A stretch of DNA of 64,000 bases from Clostridia bacterium. GTDB lineage: Bacteria; Bacillota; Clostridia; TANB77; CAG-508. Shown piece after piece: positions 52,350 through 62,273 of the stretch. The translations under genes were made by a program, and so were the position numbers. The notes beneath the pieces are model-generated. The model was not told the origin of the DNA, ran no database searches, and saw nothing but the letters and a program-made list of their open reading frames with translations. The stretch spans positions 186,001-250,000 of the forward strand of contig JAFRNM010000001.1 of the NCBI GenBank assembly GCA_017430135.1, in the 5' to 3' direction. Every line of letters starts with the position of its first letter. The stretch's first letter is position 1.

Positions 52350-53798
52350 ATGACAATTCCGGTGGAAAAGAACAAAGAATATGTATTAGATGTAATAGAT
52401 AATGGGTTTCAAGGAGAAGGAATTGCTAAAATAGATAATTTTACAATATTTATTCCAAATGCAATAAAAGGAGAAAAAGTGAAAGCACTGATAGTAAAGG
52501 TGCTTTCTTCTCATGCCTTTGGAAAAATAATAAAAATAATAGAACCATCAAATAAAAGAATTGAGCCAGATTGTGTAACATATAAAAGATGCGGTGGTTG
52601 TAGCTTGAGACATATAAAATATCAAGAAACATTAAAAATAAAGCAAAATGTTGTAACCTCACTTGTAAATAAAACTCTAAAAAAACCAGTAGAAGTATTA
52701 GAAACAATAGGAATGGACAGACCAATATATTACAGAAATAAAGCTCAACTTCCATTAGGCTTAGATAAGGAAAATAAGCCACAAATAGGAGTATTTGCAA
52801 ATAGAACACATGAAATAGTACCAATAGAAAAATGCTTAATTCAAAATGAAGAAGCTCAAAAAGTTGCGAAAACAGCCTTCAATTTTATAAAGAAAAACAA
52901 TTTAAGCATATACAACGAAAAAACTGGAAAAGGATTATTCAGACATATTGTTGTAAAAGTTGGATTAAAAACAAAAGAAATAATGTGTATATTAGTTATA
53001 AATGGCAAGGAATTTAAGCAAGAGAAAGAATTGGTAGAAGATTTAACAAGCAAATATCCAAATATAAAAACAATTGTTAAAAACATCAATATGAAAAACA
53101 CAAATGTAATATTAGGTTTAGAAAATGTTAATTTATATGGAGATGGCTACATAACAGATATATTAGGAGATTATACCTTCAAAATATCTCCTCTATCATT
53201 TTACCAAGTAAACCCAATTCAAGCAGAAAAACTATACAATATAGGAATTCAAAAAGCTCAAATATCAAAAGAAGATATAGTATTTGACTTATATTGTGGA
53301 ATAGGCACAATTTCTTTATTTATGTCAAAATATGCCAAAAAGGTTTATGGAGTAGAAATAGTAGAACAAGCAATAGAAGATGCTAAAGAAAATGCAAAAA
53401 TAAATAATGTAGAAAACGTTGAGTTTATAGCAGGTGACACGGAAATTATTTTAGATGACCTAATAAACAAAAAGAAGATAATTCCAGATGTTATAATGGT
53501 TGACCCACCAAGAAAAGGCTTAGACAATACAAGCATTGAAAATATTCTAAAAATAAAACCTAAAAGAGTGGTATATATAAGCTGTAATCCTGCAACATTA
53601 GTTAGAGACTTGGCAAAAATGGAAGATGTATATGAAATTGGAGAAATTCAACCGGTAGATATGTTCCCTTATACAAGTCATGTGGAGTGTGTAGCGGTTC
53701 TAAAGTTAAAACTAAAAGTTACTATTAATACTGATAATAATACAGTTTCTAACACTGACATAATAAATGAATATAAATGCAGTGAGGGGATTGTTTAG
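52350..53798 (+). CDS. rlmD: 23S rRNA uracil-C5 methyltransferase (TrmA/RlmD family)
   Basis: The 482-residue protein has a TRAM domain (VIDNGFQGEGIAKID), iron-sulfur cysteines (DCVTYKRCGGCSLRHIKYQ plus a distal Cys), a SAM motif DLYCGIGTISLFM, DPPRKGLD, and the catalytic SCNPATLVRDL near residue 412. It methylates U in 23S rRNA. A C-terminal tail of about 25 residues extends past the usual end. The downstream gene's first ATG overlaps its end by 32 bases. AAAAGGAG precedes the start. Confidence 0.92.
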   Translation: MTIPVEKNKEYVLDVIDNGFQGEGIAKIDNFTIFIPNAIKGEKVKALIVKVLSSHAFGKIIKIIEPSNKRIEPDCVTYKRCGGCSLRHIKYQETLKIKQNVVTSLVNKTLKKPVEVLETIGMDRPIYYRNKAQLPLGLDKENKPQIGVFANRTHEIVPIEKCLIQNEEAQKVAKTAFNFIKKNNLSIYNEKTGKGLFRHIVVKVGLKTKEIMCILVINGKEFKQEKELVEDLTSKYPNIKTIVKNINMKNTNVILGLENVNLYGDGYITDILGDYTFKISPLSFYQVNPIQAEKLYNIGIQKAQISKEDIVFDLYCGIGTISLFMSKYAKKVYGVEIVEQAIEDAKENAKINNVENVEFIAGDTEIILDDLINKKKIIPDVIMVDPPRKGLDNTSIENILKIKPKRVVYISCNPATLVRDLAKMEDVYEIGEIQPVDMFPYTSHVECVAVLKLKLKVTINTDNNTVSNTDIINEYKCSEGIV

Positions 53799-54420
53799 TG
53801 TCTTAGAGGAAGAAAAAGAACAATTAATAAAAGAAATAGAAGAAGAAGGAGCTGATTTTATTAACAAGACATTAAAAATAATAATAGGAATAATAACAGT
53901 TTCAGTTATATTCTTCATAATTAATACCAATAAAAGCAACAATGGCGAAATAATAAATAACCATTCAAAAAATGAAAATATTATTGAAATAGCGGAAAAG
54001 AATAACTCAGAAGTAGAAAATACAATTGAGGCTAATTCGAAAGTAAAATCAGAAAAAATAAAAATAATTGATATAGATGGGCAAGGCAAAAACTATAGAT
54101 TTATGTACGAAAATGAACAATTTACAGCCATTTATACAAAAGACAATTGGCAAATAAAAAATTCGTATAAAATAAATGATTTAGAAGATCTTACTAAAAT
54201 ATGCCAAGCACTAATAGATATTCATCCAATACACGGAAGTGATATGAAATCTTATAGAACAGCGCAAGACATGGCAAATGAATGGTTTCAACATAATATT
54301 GCATATTTTGCACTGCCGGAAGGAAACAACTGGAAAGAACATGCTAAACATGTAGACCTAAACCCTGAAGACCAAGGGAAGAATTTGATAGAAATGTTTG
54401 AGACAAGAACAATAAATTAA
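53767..54420 (+). CDS. Single-pass membrane protein of unknown function
   Basis: No family recognised. The 217-residue product has a charged N-terminus (EEEKEQLIKEIEEEGADF), one helix near residues 36-53, an N/E-rich linker, and a C-terminal domain (about 95-217) with DIHPIHGSDMKSYRTAQDMA and ending EHAKHVDLNPEDQGKN. The start is uncertain: ATG 53767 overlaps rlmD and lacks a strong ribosome site; later in-frame GTG (53782) or TTG (53791) codons are possible. A terminator follows it. Confidence 0.7.
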   Translation: MNINAVRGLFSVLEEEKEQLIKEIEEEGADFINKTLKIIIGIITVSVIFFIINTNKSNNGEIINNHSKNENIIEIAEKNNSEVENTIEANSKVKSEKIKIIDIDGQGKNYRFMYENEQFTAIYTKDNWQIKNSYKINDLEDLTKICQALIDIHPIHGSDMKSYRTAQDMANEWFQHNIAYFALPEGNNWKEHAKHVDLNPEDQGKNLIEMFETRTIN

Positions 54421-54432
54421 AATAATCATAAA

Positions 54433-54463
54433 ATATAGAGAGCAGGAATGCTCTCTATATTTT
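54433..54463 (+). terminator. Rho-independent terminator
   Basis: Twelve-base arms (atatagagagca / tgctctctatat) around GGAA, followed by a short T-run. Confidence 0.8.
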
Positions 54464-54482
54464 GTTATAAGGAATGATTAAA

Positions 54483-55448
54483 ATGCAAGAAAAAACAGTA
54501 GTTTTAAAATTTGGTGGAAGTTCTGTAGCTGATAATGATAAACTAAAAATAGTAGCAAACAAAGTAATTGGATATAAAAAAGAATACAAAAATGTTGTAG
54601 TAATTTTATCAGCACAAGGAAAAACAACAGATAGGTTAATAGGAGAAGCCATGGAGCTTTCAAAAAATCCGGACAAAAGAGAAACAGCTATGCTAATATC
54701 AACAGGAGAACAAGTATCAATAGCAAAACTTGCAATCCTTTTAGATGAAATGAATGTACCTGCAATTTCACTTACAGGTTGGCAAGCTGGAATAAAAAGT
54801 AGTATAGCAAATAAATGTGCAATAATAGAAAACATAGATATTTCAAGAATAGAAAAGGAATTAAAAGAAGACAAGATAGTAATAGTGGCAGGTTTTCAAG
54901 GAGTAAATGCAAAAAATGATATTTCAACACTAGGAAGAGGCGGTTCAGACACAACAGCAGTGGCAGTTGCGGCAGCTTTAGAAGCGGACAAATGCTATAT
55001 ATTTTCAGATGTAGATGGAGTATATACAGCAGATCCAAATAAAATAAAAGAAGCAAAGAAGCTACAAAACATATCATATAAAGAAATGATAGATATCTCA
55101 AATGAAGGGGCAAAGGTACTACATGATAGAAGTATAAAAATTGGAGAAAAATTCAATGTACCAATAGTAACCAAATCAACATTTACAGAAGATGAAGGAA
55201 CAAGGCTATCTAAAACAATAGAAGAAAATACAGTAAAAAGCGTAGTTAAAAAAGATGTAACAAAAATCTCAATAATAGGTGAAGGAATAATGAGAAACAC
55301 AAAACTTATAGAAAAAATAATAAACATAATAGAAAACGAAGAGGTTGAGGTTTTAAGAATAGAAATACTTGATAGCAAAATATCTGTAATCTTCAAAGAT
55401 ATAATACAAGACAGCATAGTTCAAAAATTCCATGAAGTAAGCATTTAG
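54483..55448 (+). CDS. lysC: Aspartate kinase, short form with one ACT domain
   Basis: The 321-residue protein has the kinase signatures VVLKFGGSSVADNDK, STGEQVSIAKL, TLGRGGSDTTAVAVAAAL and GVYTADPNKI, ending near residue 245. The remaining 75 residues form what looks like a single ACT domain (VTKISIIGEGIMRNTKLIEKI). Usual aspartokinases of about 400 residues have two ACT domains; the first seems to be missing, so feedback regulation could differ. It makes aspartyl phosphate for lysine, threonine and methionine. ATG 54483 follows ATAAGGA. Other pathway genes are not in the window. Confidence 0.88.
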   Translation: MQEKTVVLKFGGSSVADNDKLKIVANKVIGYKKEYKNVVVILSAQGKTTDRLIGEAMELSKNPDKRETAMLISTGEQVSIAKLAILLDEMNVPAISLTGWQAGIKSSIANKCAIIENIDISRIEKELKEDKIVIVAGFQGVNAKNDISTLGRGGSDTTAVAVAAALEADKCYIFSDVDGVYTADPNKIKEAKKLQNISYKEMIDISNEGAKVLHDRSIKIGEKFNVPIVTKSTFTEDEGTRLSKTIEENTVKSVVKKDVTKISIIGEGIMRNTKLIEKIINIIENEEVEVLRIEILDSKISVIFKDIIQDSIVQKFHEVSI

Positions 55449-55455
55449 ATAAGTT

Positions 55456-55594
55456 AACTTTTTTGGGGACACCTTGAATTTGGGGCACCTTGAATTTGGG
55501 GACACTCTTAAAAATCCAGGTTTTTTGAAAAACCTGAATTTTTAAGAGTGTCCCCAAATTCAAGGTGCCCCAAATTCAAGGTGTCCCAAAAGTT
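55456..55594. repeat. Family A palindromic element, copy A7 (three layers)
   Basis: The longest copy: arms of about 65 bases with three successive units, GGGGACACC-TTGAATTT, GGGGCACC-TTGAATTT and the core GGGGACACTCTTAAAAATC, mirrored in reverse. It lies between lysC and the phosphopantetheinyl transferase promoter. Confidence 0.93.
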
Positions 55595-55607
55595 GCATCA
55601 AAAATTC

Positions 55608-55636
55608 TTGCAATTATTTGTCTTTTAATATATAAT
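55608..55636 (+). promoter_or_regulatory. Promoter of the phosphopantetheinyl transferase gene
   Basis: TTGCAA (55608-55613), 17-base spacer, TATAAT (55631-55636). It begins 14 bases after element A7 ends. Confidence 0.65.
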
Positions 55637-55666
55637 TTTCGTAAATAAAAGGAGTTACAATTTTTA

Positions 55667-56311
55667 ATGAAAAGAGTTTATTTTTTAGATATAAATAATT
55701 TTAAAAAGTCTTTTTCTTTTGATGAGATTTATAACAAAGTTTCTTCATATAGAAAAAATAAAGTGGACAAGCTGAAATTCGAAGATGACAAATGGCTTTC
55801 CTTAGCTGCAGAATATCTTTTAATGAAAGGTTTAGAAGAACTGAATGTTGATTATTCAAAAATAGAAATTGGGTTTGTAGAAAATAATAAACCAATTCTT
55901 AAAAACTGTCCTCAAGAATTATACTTTAACCTATCACACTCTGGAGATATGGCAATGTGTGTTATTTCAGATTGCAAAGTTGGTTGTGATATTCAAAAAA
56001 TGTCAGATAAAGAAGACTATATAAAAATAGCTCAAAGATTTTTCCATCCAGATGAAATAAAAATGATTGATAATGCTAAAAAAGATGAAAAAAGAGAGTT
56101 ATTTTATAGAATTTGGGCATTAAAAGAAAGCTTTATAAAAGCAACAGGTAAAGGATTTAGAACACCATTAAAAGATTTTAGAGTTAGTTTGAAAAATGAT
56201 AAGCCACAGGTTTTTATAAATGATAAATTAGAAAATATATATCAGCTAGAGGAAATAGAAGTTGGGAATACAGATTATAAAAGTGCAATGTGTATTTTAA
56301 ATCAGAATTAA
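55667..56311 (+). CDS. 4'-Phosphopantetheinyl transferase (Sfp-like)
   Basis: The 214-residue protein has FNLSHSGDMAMC near residue 86, GCDIQKM near 107 with the magnesium Asp, and WALKESFIKATGKGF near 150-164 (the Glu-Lys of the family). These enzymes transfer phosphopantetheine from CoA to carrier proteins of fatty-acid, polyketide or peptide synthesis. The Sfp-like size and layout differ from AcpS. No carrier protein or synthase is nearby, so its partner is unknown. Confidence 0.92.
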   Translation: MKRVYFLDINNFKKSFSFDEIYNKVSSYRKNKVDKLKFEDDKWLSLAAEYLLMKGLEELNVDYSKIEIGFVENNKPILKNCPQELYFNLSHSGDMAMCVISDCKVGCDIQKMSDKEDYIKIAQRFFHPDEIKMIDNAKKDEKRELFYRIWALKESFIKATGKGFRTPLKDFRVSLKNDKPQVFINDKLENIYQLEEIEVGNTDYKSAMCILNQN

Positions 56312-56322
56312 GATGTTTTTGT

Positions 56323-56359
56323 ACCCGTCCCCAAAATCACACCCGTCCCCAAAAATCAC
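56323..56359. repeat. Remnant of family A (direct repeat)
   Basis: Two direct copies of ACCCGTCCCCAAAATCAC in tandem, resembling a right-hand family A arm without its left arm. It lies between the phosphopantetheinyl transferase and carboxypeptidase genes. Confidence 0.7.
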
Positions 56360-56388
56360 AGTCCTAAAACAAATTAAGAGAGGTAATT

Positions 56389-57675
56389 ATGAAAAAGAAA
56401 TTTTTAACAAGTATTTTAATGATTATTATGTTATTAGCACCAATTAGTGTATATGCTGATGGAGAAGTTACTTTTAAATATAATAAAGATGAACAAAAGG
56501 TTCTAGAAAATGTACCATCAATAGGCTGTAAAGCAGCATATATTGCAGAACCATCAACAGGAAAAATAATTTATGAAAAAAATGCACACGAAAAACTATA
56601 TCCTGCAAGTACAACTAAAATACTTACAGCACTAGTGGTTATGGAAAAATGTAAGTTAACAGACAAAGCCAAAGTTTCAAGCAAAGCAATAAGTTTGGTG
56701 CCAGATGGGTATTCGAATGCAAACCTAAAAGTAGGCGAAGAGATAGATATAAAAACATTATTATATGCTTTACTTATTCCAAGCGCAAATGAAGCTGCAA
56801 ATGTTTTAGCAGAACATGTAAGTGGCAGTGTAGAGGAATTTGCAAACTTATGCAATACTAGAGCCAAAGAACTTGGATGCGAAAACCTACATTTTGTAAA
56901 TCCAAACGGAATACATAATAGCGACCATTATTGCACAGCTTATGACTTATACCTAATTGCTAAAGAATGTCAGAAACATTATGTTTTTAATGAAATTGTA
57001 AAAACTACAAGTTTTACAGTTCCTGCAACTAATATTTATACAAAAAATGATAGAACATTTAAAAACACAAATTATATGATATTACCAAATTATAAAAGCT
57101 ATTATTATGAGTATTGCACTGGAATAAAAACAGGTACAACTACTCCTGCTGGAGAGTGCTTAGTTGCAAGTAGTTCGCATAATAACATTGACTTAATCTC
57201 AGTAGTTCTTGGCGGAGGGACCAATAGCAAAGGCTTAAGTGAACGCTTTTACGATACAAAGCAACTTTTTGAATTTGCTTATAAAAACTATACTTTAAAA
57301 GAAATAGCGAATAAAGAGCAAACAATTACAAACATAAATGTAAAACATGCGACAAAAGAAACTGAATCACTTGATATTAAAGCAGAAAATAATATTTCAA
57401 CAATTGTTCCAAAAGATATAGATAATATTCGCCAAGAAGTATCCATTGAAGAGAATATTTCAGCACCAATAGAACAAGGACAAGTTCTAGGACAAGTAAC
57501 TTTTTATGCTGATGGTTTAAACTACACCACAAATCTTGTAGCAAGCCATTCAGTTGAAAAACTTCCATATTGGTTGTATAACACAGTTGTAATAGTTGTA
57601 GCATTAATAATACTAATGATATTAAAAAGAAAGAAAAAGCGTTCTAGAAGACGCAAAAAAACAAATGTGAGGTAA
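56389..57675 (+). CDS. D-alanyl-D-alanine carboxypeptidase (DacF/PBP5 type)
   Basis: The 428-residue protein has a signal peptide ([22 protein letters not shown]), SxxK in [13 protein letters not shown] near residue 74, SxN in SANEAANVL near 130 and KTG in [14 protein letters not shown] near 245. A C-terminal domain and a final membrane helix (about 395-413, [13 protein letters not shown]) with a basic tail follow. It trims D-Ala from peptidoglycan pentapeptides. The anchor is a true helix rather than the amphipathic helix of PBP5. AGAGAGG precedes the start. The link to sporulation (dacF) cannot be settled here. Confidence 0.92.
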   Translation: MKKKFLTSILMIIMLLAPISVYADGEVTFKYNKDEQKVLENVPSIGCKAAYIAEPSTGKIIYEKNAHEKLYPASTTKILTALVVMEKCKLTDKAKVSSKAISLVPDGYSNANLKVGEEIDIKTLLYALLIPSANEAANVLAEHVSGSVEEFANLCNTRAKELGCENLHFVNPNGIHNSDHYCTAYDLYLIAKECQKHYVFNEIVKTTSFTVPATNIYTKNDRTFKNTNYMILPNYKSYYYEYCTGIKTGTTTPAGECLVASSSHNNIDLISVVLGGGTNSKGLSERFYDTKQLFEFAYKNYTLKEIANKEQTITNINVKHATKETESLDIKAENNISTIVPKDIDNIRQEVSIEENISAPIEQGQVLGQVTFYADGLNYTTNLVASHSVEKLPYWLYNTVVIVVALIILMILKRKKKRSRRRKKTNVR

Positions 57676-57703
57676 CATTTCAAATAAAAGAAAGGATGGA
57701 AAA

Positions 57704-59662
57704 ATGTTTAAATTAGTATCAGATTATAAGCCAACAGGAGACCAACCTAAAGCAATCGAATACCTATCAAAAGGAATTGAAGAAGGCAAGAAATTCCAGA
57801 CACTTCTAGGAGTTACAGGCTCTGGTAAAACTTTCACAATGGCTAATATTATAAACAAAGTACAAAAACCAACACTCGTTTTAGCGCATAATAAAACATT
57901 AGCTGGACAATTGTATAGTGAGTTCAAAGAGTTTTTCCCTGAGAACAATGTAGAGTATTTTGTATCTTACTATGACTATTATCAACCAGAAAGTTACATA
58001 CCTCAATCAGATACATACATTGAGAAGGACTCATCTATAAATGATGAAATAGACAAGCTTCGTCATTCTGCAACTTTATCATTATTTGAAACTAGAGATG
58101 TAATAATAGTGGCATCAGTTTCATGCATTTATGGTTTAGGTGACCCGGTTGATTATGAAGAAATGATGTTATCTCTAAGACCTGGTATGGAAAAATCAAG
58201 AGACGATGTTATGAAAAAGCTAATTTCAATGCAATATACAAGAAATGAGATTGATTTTAAAAGAGGGACATTTAGAGCCAAGGGAGATATTTTAGAAATT
58301 TATCCATCATCTCAAAGTGAGTCAGCAGTAAGAATAGAATTCTGGGGAGATGAAATAGAAAAAATAAATGAGATAAATCCGCTAACAGGTAAAGCAATAG
58401 GAAGTAGAAAACACATTCTTATTCCACCAGCTTCTCAATATGTTACAAGCAAAGATAAAATGAATAAAGCAATTGAAACAATTGAAGAAGAATTGGAAGA
58501 ACAAGTAAAATACTTTAAATCTGCCAATAAGCTAATAGAAGCACAAAGAATAGAAGAAAGAACAAATTTTGATATAGAAATGATGAAGGAAACAGGCTTT
58601 TGTTCTGGAATAGAAAACTATTCAAGACATATAAGTCAAAGACCAGCAGGGAGCCCTCCATATACATTATTTGATTATTTTCCAGATGATTTCTTACTTT
58701 TAATAGATGAATCTCATGCAACAATACCCCAAGTTCGTGCCATGTATAATGGAGACAGAGCAAGAAAGGAAAGCCTTGTAAAATATGGCTTTAGATTACC
58801 ATCTGCATTTGATAATAGACCTCTTAAATTCGATGAATTTGAAAAAAGGCTAAATCAAGTGGTATTTGTAAGTGCAACACCTGCAGACTATGAAAAAGAA
58901 CACTCAAAAGAAAACGTTGTAGAACAAATTATAAGACCAACAGGCTTATTAGACCCTAAAATAGAGGTAAAACCGGTTGCTAATCAAATAGATGATTTAT
59001 TAGAGCAAATTAGAATAAGAGCAGAAAAAGGCGAAAGAGTATTAGTTACAACCTTAACAAAGAAAATGGCAGAAGACTTAACTGCATATTTGAAAAGTTT
59101 AGATATAAAAGTAAACTATATGCATTCAGACACTAAAGCTTTAGAGAGAATGGAAATAATAAGAAAGCTTCGTTTAGGAGAATTTGATGTTTTAGTTGGA
59201 ATAAATCTATTAAGGGAAGGGCTAGACATTCCAGAGGTTTCATTGGTAGCAATACTAGATGCAGATAAAGAAGGATTTCTTCGTTCAGAGCGTTCACTAA
59301 TCCAAACAATAGGACGTGCTGCAAGAAATACAGATGGAACAGTTATAATGTATGCAGATGAACTAACAGAAAGCATGGAAAAGGCTATTTCAGAAACAAA
59401 CAGAAGAAGAAAAATTCAAGAAGAATATAATAAAGAACATGGAATAACACCAACAACAATCAAAAAATCTGTAAGAGATAGTATTTCAGCAACAAGTGTG
59501 GCAGATATAGAAGTAGAATATAAGCTTGAAAAAGAAGAAGATATAAAAGAAACAATTACAAAATTAACAGACGAAATGCTAGAGGCGGCTTCAAAAATGG
59601 AATTTGAAAAAGCTGCTGAACTTAGAGATAAAATTAAAGAGTTGGAAAAATTGATGGAATAA
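57704..59662 (+). CDS. uvrB: UvrABC system protein B
   Basis: The 652-residue excision repair helicase has Walker [15 protein letters not shown] near residue 38, the beta-hairpin [60 protein letters not shown] segments, QTIGRAARN, and a C-terminal UVR motif ([16 protein letters not shown]). All family parts are present. GAAAGGATGG precedes the start. Confidence 0.97.
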   Translation: MFKLVSDYKPTGDQPKAIEYLSKGIEEGKKFQTLLGVTGSGKTFTMANIINKVQKPTLVLAHNKTLAGQLYSEFKEFFPENNVEYFVSYYDYYQPESYIPQSDTYIEKDSSINDEIDKLRHSATLSLFETRDVIIVASVSCIYGLGDPVDYEEMMLSLRPGMEKSRDDVMKKLISMQYTRNEIDFKRGTFRAKGDILEIYPSSQSESAVRIEFWGDEIEKINEINPLTGKAIGSRKHILIPPASQYVTSKDKMNKAIETIEEELEEQVKYFKSANKLIEAQRIEERTNFDIEMMKETGFCSGIENYSRHISQRPAGSPPYTLFDYFPDDFLLLIDESHATIPQVRAMYNGDRARKESLVKYGFRLPSAFDNRPLKFDEFEKRLNQVVFVSATPADYEKEHSKENVVEQIIRPTGLLDPKIEVKPVANQIDDLLEQIRIRAEKGERVLVTTLTKKMAEDLTAYLKSLDIKVNYMHSDTKALERMEIIRKLRLGEFDVLVGINLLREGLDIPEVSLVAILDADKEGFLRSERSLIQTIGRAARNTDGTVIMYADELTESMEKAISETNRRRKIQEEYNKEHGITPTTIKKSVRDSISATSVADIEVEYKLEKEEDIKETITKLTDEMLEAASKMEFEKAAELRDKIKELEKLME

Positions 59663-59694
59663 AAAATCTCATTTAAAAAAATGAGATTTTTTTT
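59662..59694 (+). terminator. Rho-independent terminator after uvrB
   Basis: Eleven-base arms (aaaaatctcat / atgagattttt) with an A-rich loop and a run of eight T. Confidence 0.88.
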
Positions 59695-59842
59695 CGAAAG
59701 GTATTTTATTAAATAAAAATATCTGTTATAATGTCATTATCTAAATGGAAATTTTCATTGATAGAATTATTGAGACTTTGAAAAAGTACGAAAATTCAAT
59801 GCTTTTTCCAAAAAAATTAAAAAGAAAGGTTTAAATATAGAA

Positions 59843-61564
59843 ATGAGTCAAGGTAAAAGAATAAAACAAGTAAAAGAACCCAAAAGAAAGATGACAAGAG
59901 AAGAAATAGAGGCAAAAAAGAAAAAAATAAAAAGAAGATTTTTTATTTTTGTAGCTTTAATAGTGTTAGTAATAGCAGGATTTATAGCAAATGACTATAT
60001 AATTTTAGACCAAAACGAAAAAACAAGTTTAGTAATAAACAATGGTAATATTTCAAATTTAAAACATGATATCTTAATAGAAGATGATGTAATTTATATT
60101 TCGAAAGATGATATTAAAAACTTTTTTGATAGATACATTTATCTTGACGAAGAAAACAATCAAATAATAACAACATATGATAAAAAGATTGCTACAATTG
60201 GCTTTGAGGGAAATATTTTAACTATAAATGGTGCTAACAAAAAAATATATGCAAATGCAAAAAAAGAGGGAGAAACAATTTATCTTCCAATTTCTGAGAT
60301 GAAGGATGTATATGGAATAGAGATAGAAAACATAAAAGACTCAAAAGTAGTTACAATAGATTCAATAGATAGAGAACAGAAAAAAGCAATGGCTTCAAAG
60401 GATGCAGCTGTAAAAAGTTCAACAGGATTTATTGCCAAAACAATTGATAGAATAAACAAGGGAGCTTATGTAATAGTTGTTTCTAAAACAGACGACGGTT
60501 GGACAAAAATAAGAACGCCAAATGGAAAAGTTGGTTATGTAAAAAATGATGTAGTAGTAAATGAAGTAAAAATCAGAGAAAACATGGTTGAAGAACCACA
60601 AATAAAAGGCAAAGTAAACATGTTTTGGGACTTCTACTCACAATATGCAAATGCTCCAACAAGAAGCGAAAAAATAGAAGGAGTAAATGTTGTTTCACCA
60701 TCATTTTTCTATATAAATAGCAAAGCTCAATTTAAAGAAAATGTTGGAGAAAAAGGAAAAGCTTATATAGAATGGGCACATAACAATGGTTACAAAGTTT
60801 GGGCAATGCTTTCAAACTCTTATGAAGACAACATGATAGAAATAACTTCTAAAATAATGAATAACTACAAATATAGACAAGCTCTAATAGAAAATATAGT
60901 TGATGTTTGTGTAAAATATAAATTAGATGGAATAAATATTGATTTCGAAAATATGAAAAAAGAAGATATAGACATGTTTTCGAGATTTATTATAGAGCTT
61001 ACACCTAGAATGAAAGAAATTGGTTTAGTAACATCAGTTGATGTAACAGCTCCAGATGGTGGAGACACTTGGTCATTATGCTTTGATAGAAATGTAATTG
61101 GGCATGTAGCGGATTACATAGTATTTATGGCTTATGACCAAAATGGAACAGGAAGCAGAACAGCAGGAACAACAGCAGGGTACAACTGGACAGTTGCAAA
61201 TCTAAAAAAATTCATAAAAACAGAAGAAGTAAAATCAAGTAAAATAATACTTGGAATTCCTTTCTACACAAGAGTTTGGACAGAAAATACAGATGGAAAA
61301 TTAACAAGTAATATAGTAAATATGAAAGATATAAACAAAGTAATTCCAAGCAATGCACAAAAGCAATGGCTAGACGACTTAAAACAAAACTATGTAGAAT
61401 ACCAAGAAAAAGGTGCTACGAAGAAAATATGGATAGAAGATTTAGACTCAATAAAAGCAAAAGTATCGTTGGTAAATGAATACGAATTAGGCGGAGTATC
61501 AGCTTGGGCAAAAGATAGAGAAAACCCAGATGTATGGGCAGTAATTGCAAATGAATTAAAATAA
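59843..61564 (+). CDS. GH18-type glycosidase with SH3 domain
   Basis: The 573-residue protein has a basic cytoplasmic start (about 35 residues), one helix (about 37-52), and a copper-amine-oxidase-N-like region (about 60-170). A bacterial SH3 domain (195-235, DDGWTKIRTPNGKVGYVK) and a GH18 barrel (250-573) follow. The GH18 motif is YKLDGINIDFENM, with the catalytic Glu in DFE, and then VFMAYDQNG and GIPFYTRVW. This arrangement resembles spore or cell-wall glycosidases of the YaaH/YdhD type that act on peptidoglycan. AAAGAAAGG precedes the start. It is probably membrane-anchored and extracytoplasmic. Confidence 0.88.
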   Translation: MSQGKRIKQVKEPKRKMTREEIEAKKKKIKRRFFIFVALIVLVIAGFIANDYIILDQNEKTSLVINNGNISNLKHDILIEDDVIYISKDDIKNFFDRYIYLDEENNQIITTYDKKIATIGFEGNILTINGANKKIYANAKKEGETIYLPISEMKDVYGIEIENIKDSKVVTIDSIDREQKKAMASKDAAVKSSTGFIAKTIDRINKGAYVIVVSKTDDGWTKIRTPNGKVGYVKNDVVVNEVKIRENMVEEPQIKGKVNMFWDFYSQYANAPTRSEKIEGVNVVSPSFFYINSKAQFKENVGEKGKAYIEWAHNNGYKVWAMLSNSYEDNMIEITSKIMNNYKYRQALIENIVDVCVKYKLDGINIDFENMKKEDIDMFSRFIIELTPRMKEIGLVTSVDVTAPDGGDTWSLCFDRNVIGHVADYIVFMAYDQNGTGSRTAGTTAGYNWTVANLKKFIKTEEVKSSKIILGIPFYTRVWTENTDGKLTSNIVNMKDINKVIPSNAQKQWLDDLKQNYVEYQEKGATKKIWIEDLDSIKAKVSLVNEYELGGVSAWAKDRENPDVWAVIANELK

Positions 61565-61692
61565 AACAAATATATTAAAATAGACGTTCCTTACTGGTCG
61601 TGCGAATTGAAGCTGTATAAAAACATAGTTTTTTACAGCTTCATATTCTCCTTCCAAGCTGCGCGTCACTTTATTTTAATATATTTGTTTTT
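61563..61692. repeat. Palindromic element E (single copy here)
   Basis: Outer arms of about 20 bases (aaaacaaatatattaaaata and complement) enclose GACGTTCC...GCGCGTC and an inner hairpin (gaagctgta / tacagcttc). The architecture is that of families B-D. Its conserved strands do not match them clearly. It lies between the GH18 gene and the CBS gene. Confidence 0.75.
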
Positions 61693-61754
61693 TGTGTTGA
61701 ATGTATATACTCCCCAAAATCTGGAAATACTATTTCCAGAAAGGTGGTATTTAG

Positions 61755-62204
61755 ATGAAAGTTAAAGACTGTATGTGTACAAAAGTAGCTTGTGTTACAC
61801 CACAAGACACAATTACAAATGTTGCAAAAATAATGGAAACAAACCATGTAGGGTGTGTTCCTGTTTGTGAAGGCTCACAACAAATTTGTGGAATAGTAAC
61901 AGATAGAGATATTGTATTAAGAGCTGTAGCAACAGGAAAAAATCTTGCTCAAACAATGGTAAGTGAGATAATGACTACAAAACCTTATACTTGTAAACAA
62001 GATGAGGATATGCAACAAGCTCAAAATACAATGACACAAAATCAAGTTAGAAGATTACCTGTATGTGATAACCAACAAAGAGTTATAGGAATGCTTACAT
62101 TTGGAGATATTGCAAATAATGGTCAACAATTAGGAGAAGAACAAGTTTGCCAAACTGTTGAGGGAATTTGTAATTGTAATGGGCAGTTTAAAAATGCAGA
62201 GTAA
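61755..62204 (+). CDS. CBS-domain protein
   Basis: The 149-residue protein is a tandem CBS pair: CVTPQDTITNVAKIMETNHVGCVPVC with GIVTDRDIVLRAVA, and TCKQDEDMQQAQNTMTQNQVRRLPVCD with GMLTFGDIANN. CBS pairs bind adenine nucleotides and regulate linked proteins. No effector domain is fused. It is cysteine-rich, including CNCNG near the C-terminus. GAAAGGTGG precedes the start. A terminator follows. Confidence 0.93.
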   Translation: MKVKDCMCTKVACVTPQDTITNVAKIMETNHVGCVPVCEGSQQICGIVTDRDIVLRAVATGKNLAQTMVSEIMTTKPYTCKQDEDMQQAQNTMTQNQVRRLPVCDNQQRVIGMLTFGDIANNGQQLGEEQVCQTVEGICNCNGQFKNAE

Positions 62205-62212
62205 AATTTATT

Positions 62213-62247
62213 GCATAAAAAATAGGTTTAAAACCTATTTTTTATGC
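62213..62247 (+). terminator. Rho-independent terminator after the CBS gene
   Basis: Fourteen-base arms (gcataaaaaatagg / cctattttttatgc) around a 7-base loop; the T-run is in the right arm. Confidence 0.8.
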
Positions 62248-62273
62248 ATATAATGTTACATAGAGGTGATTTT

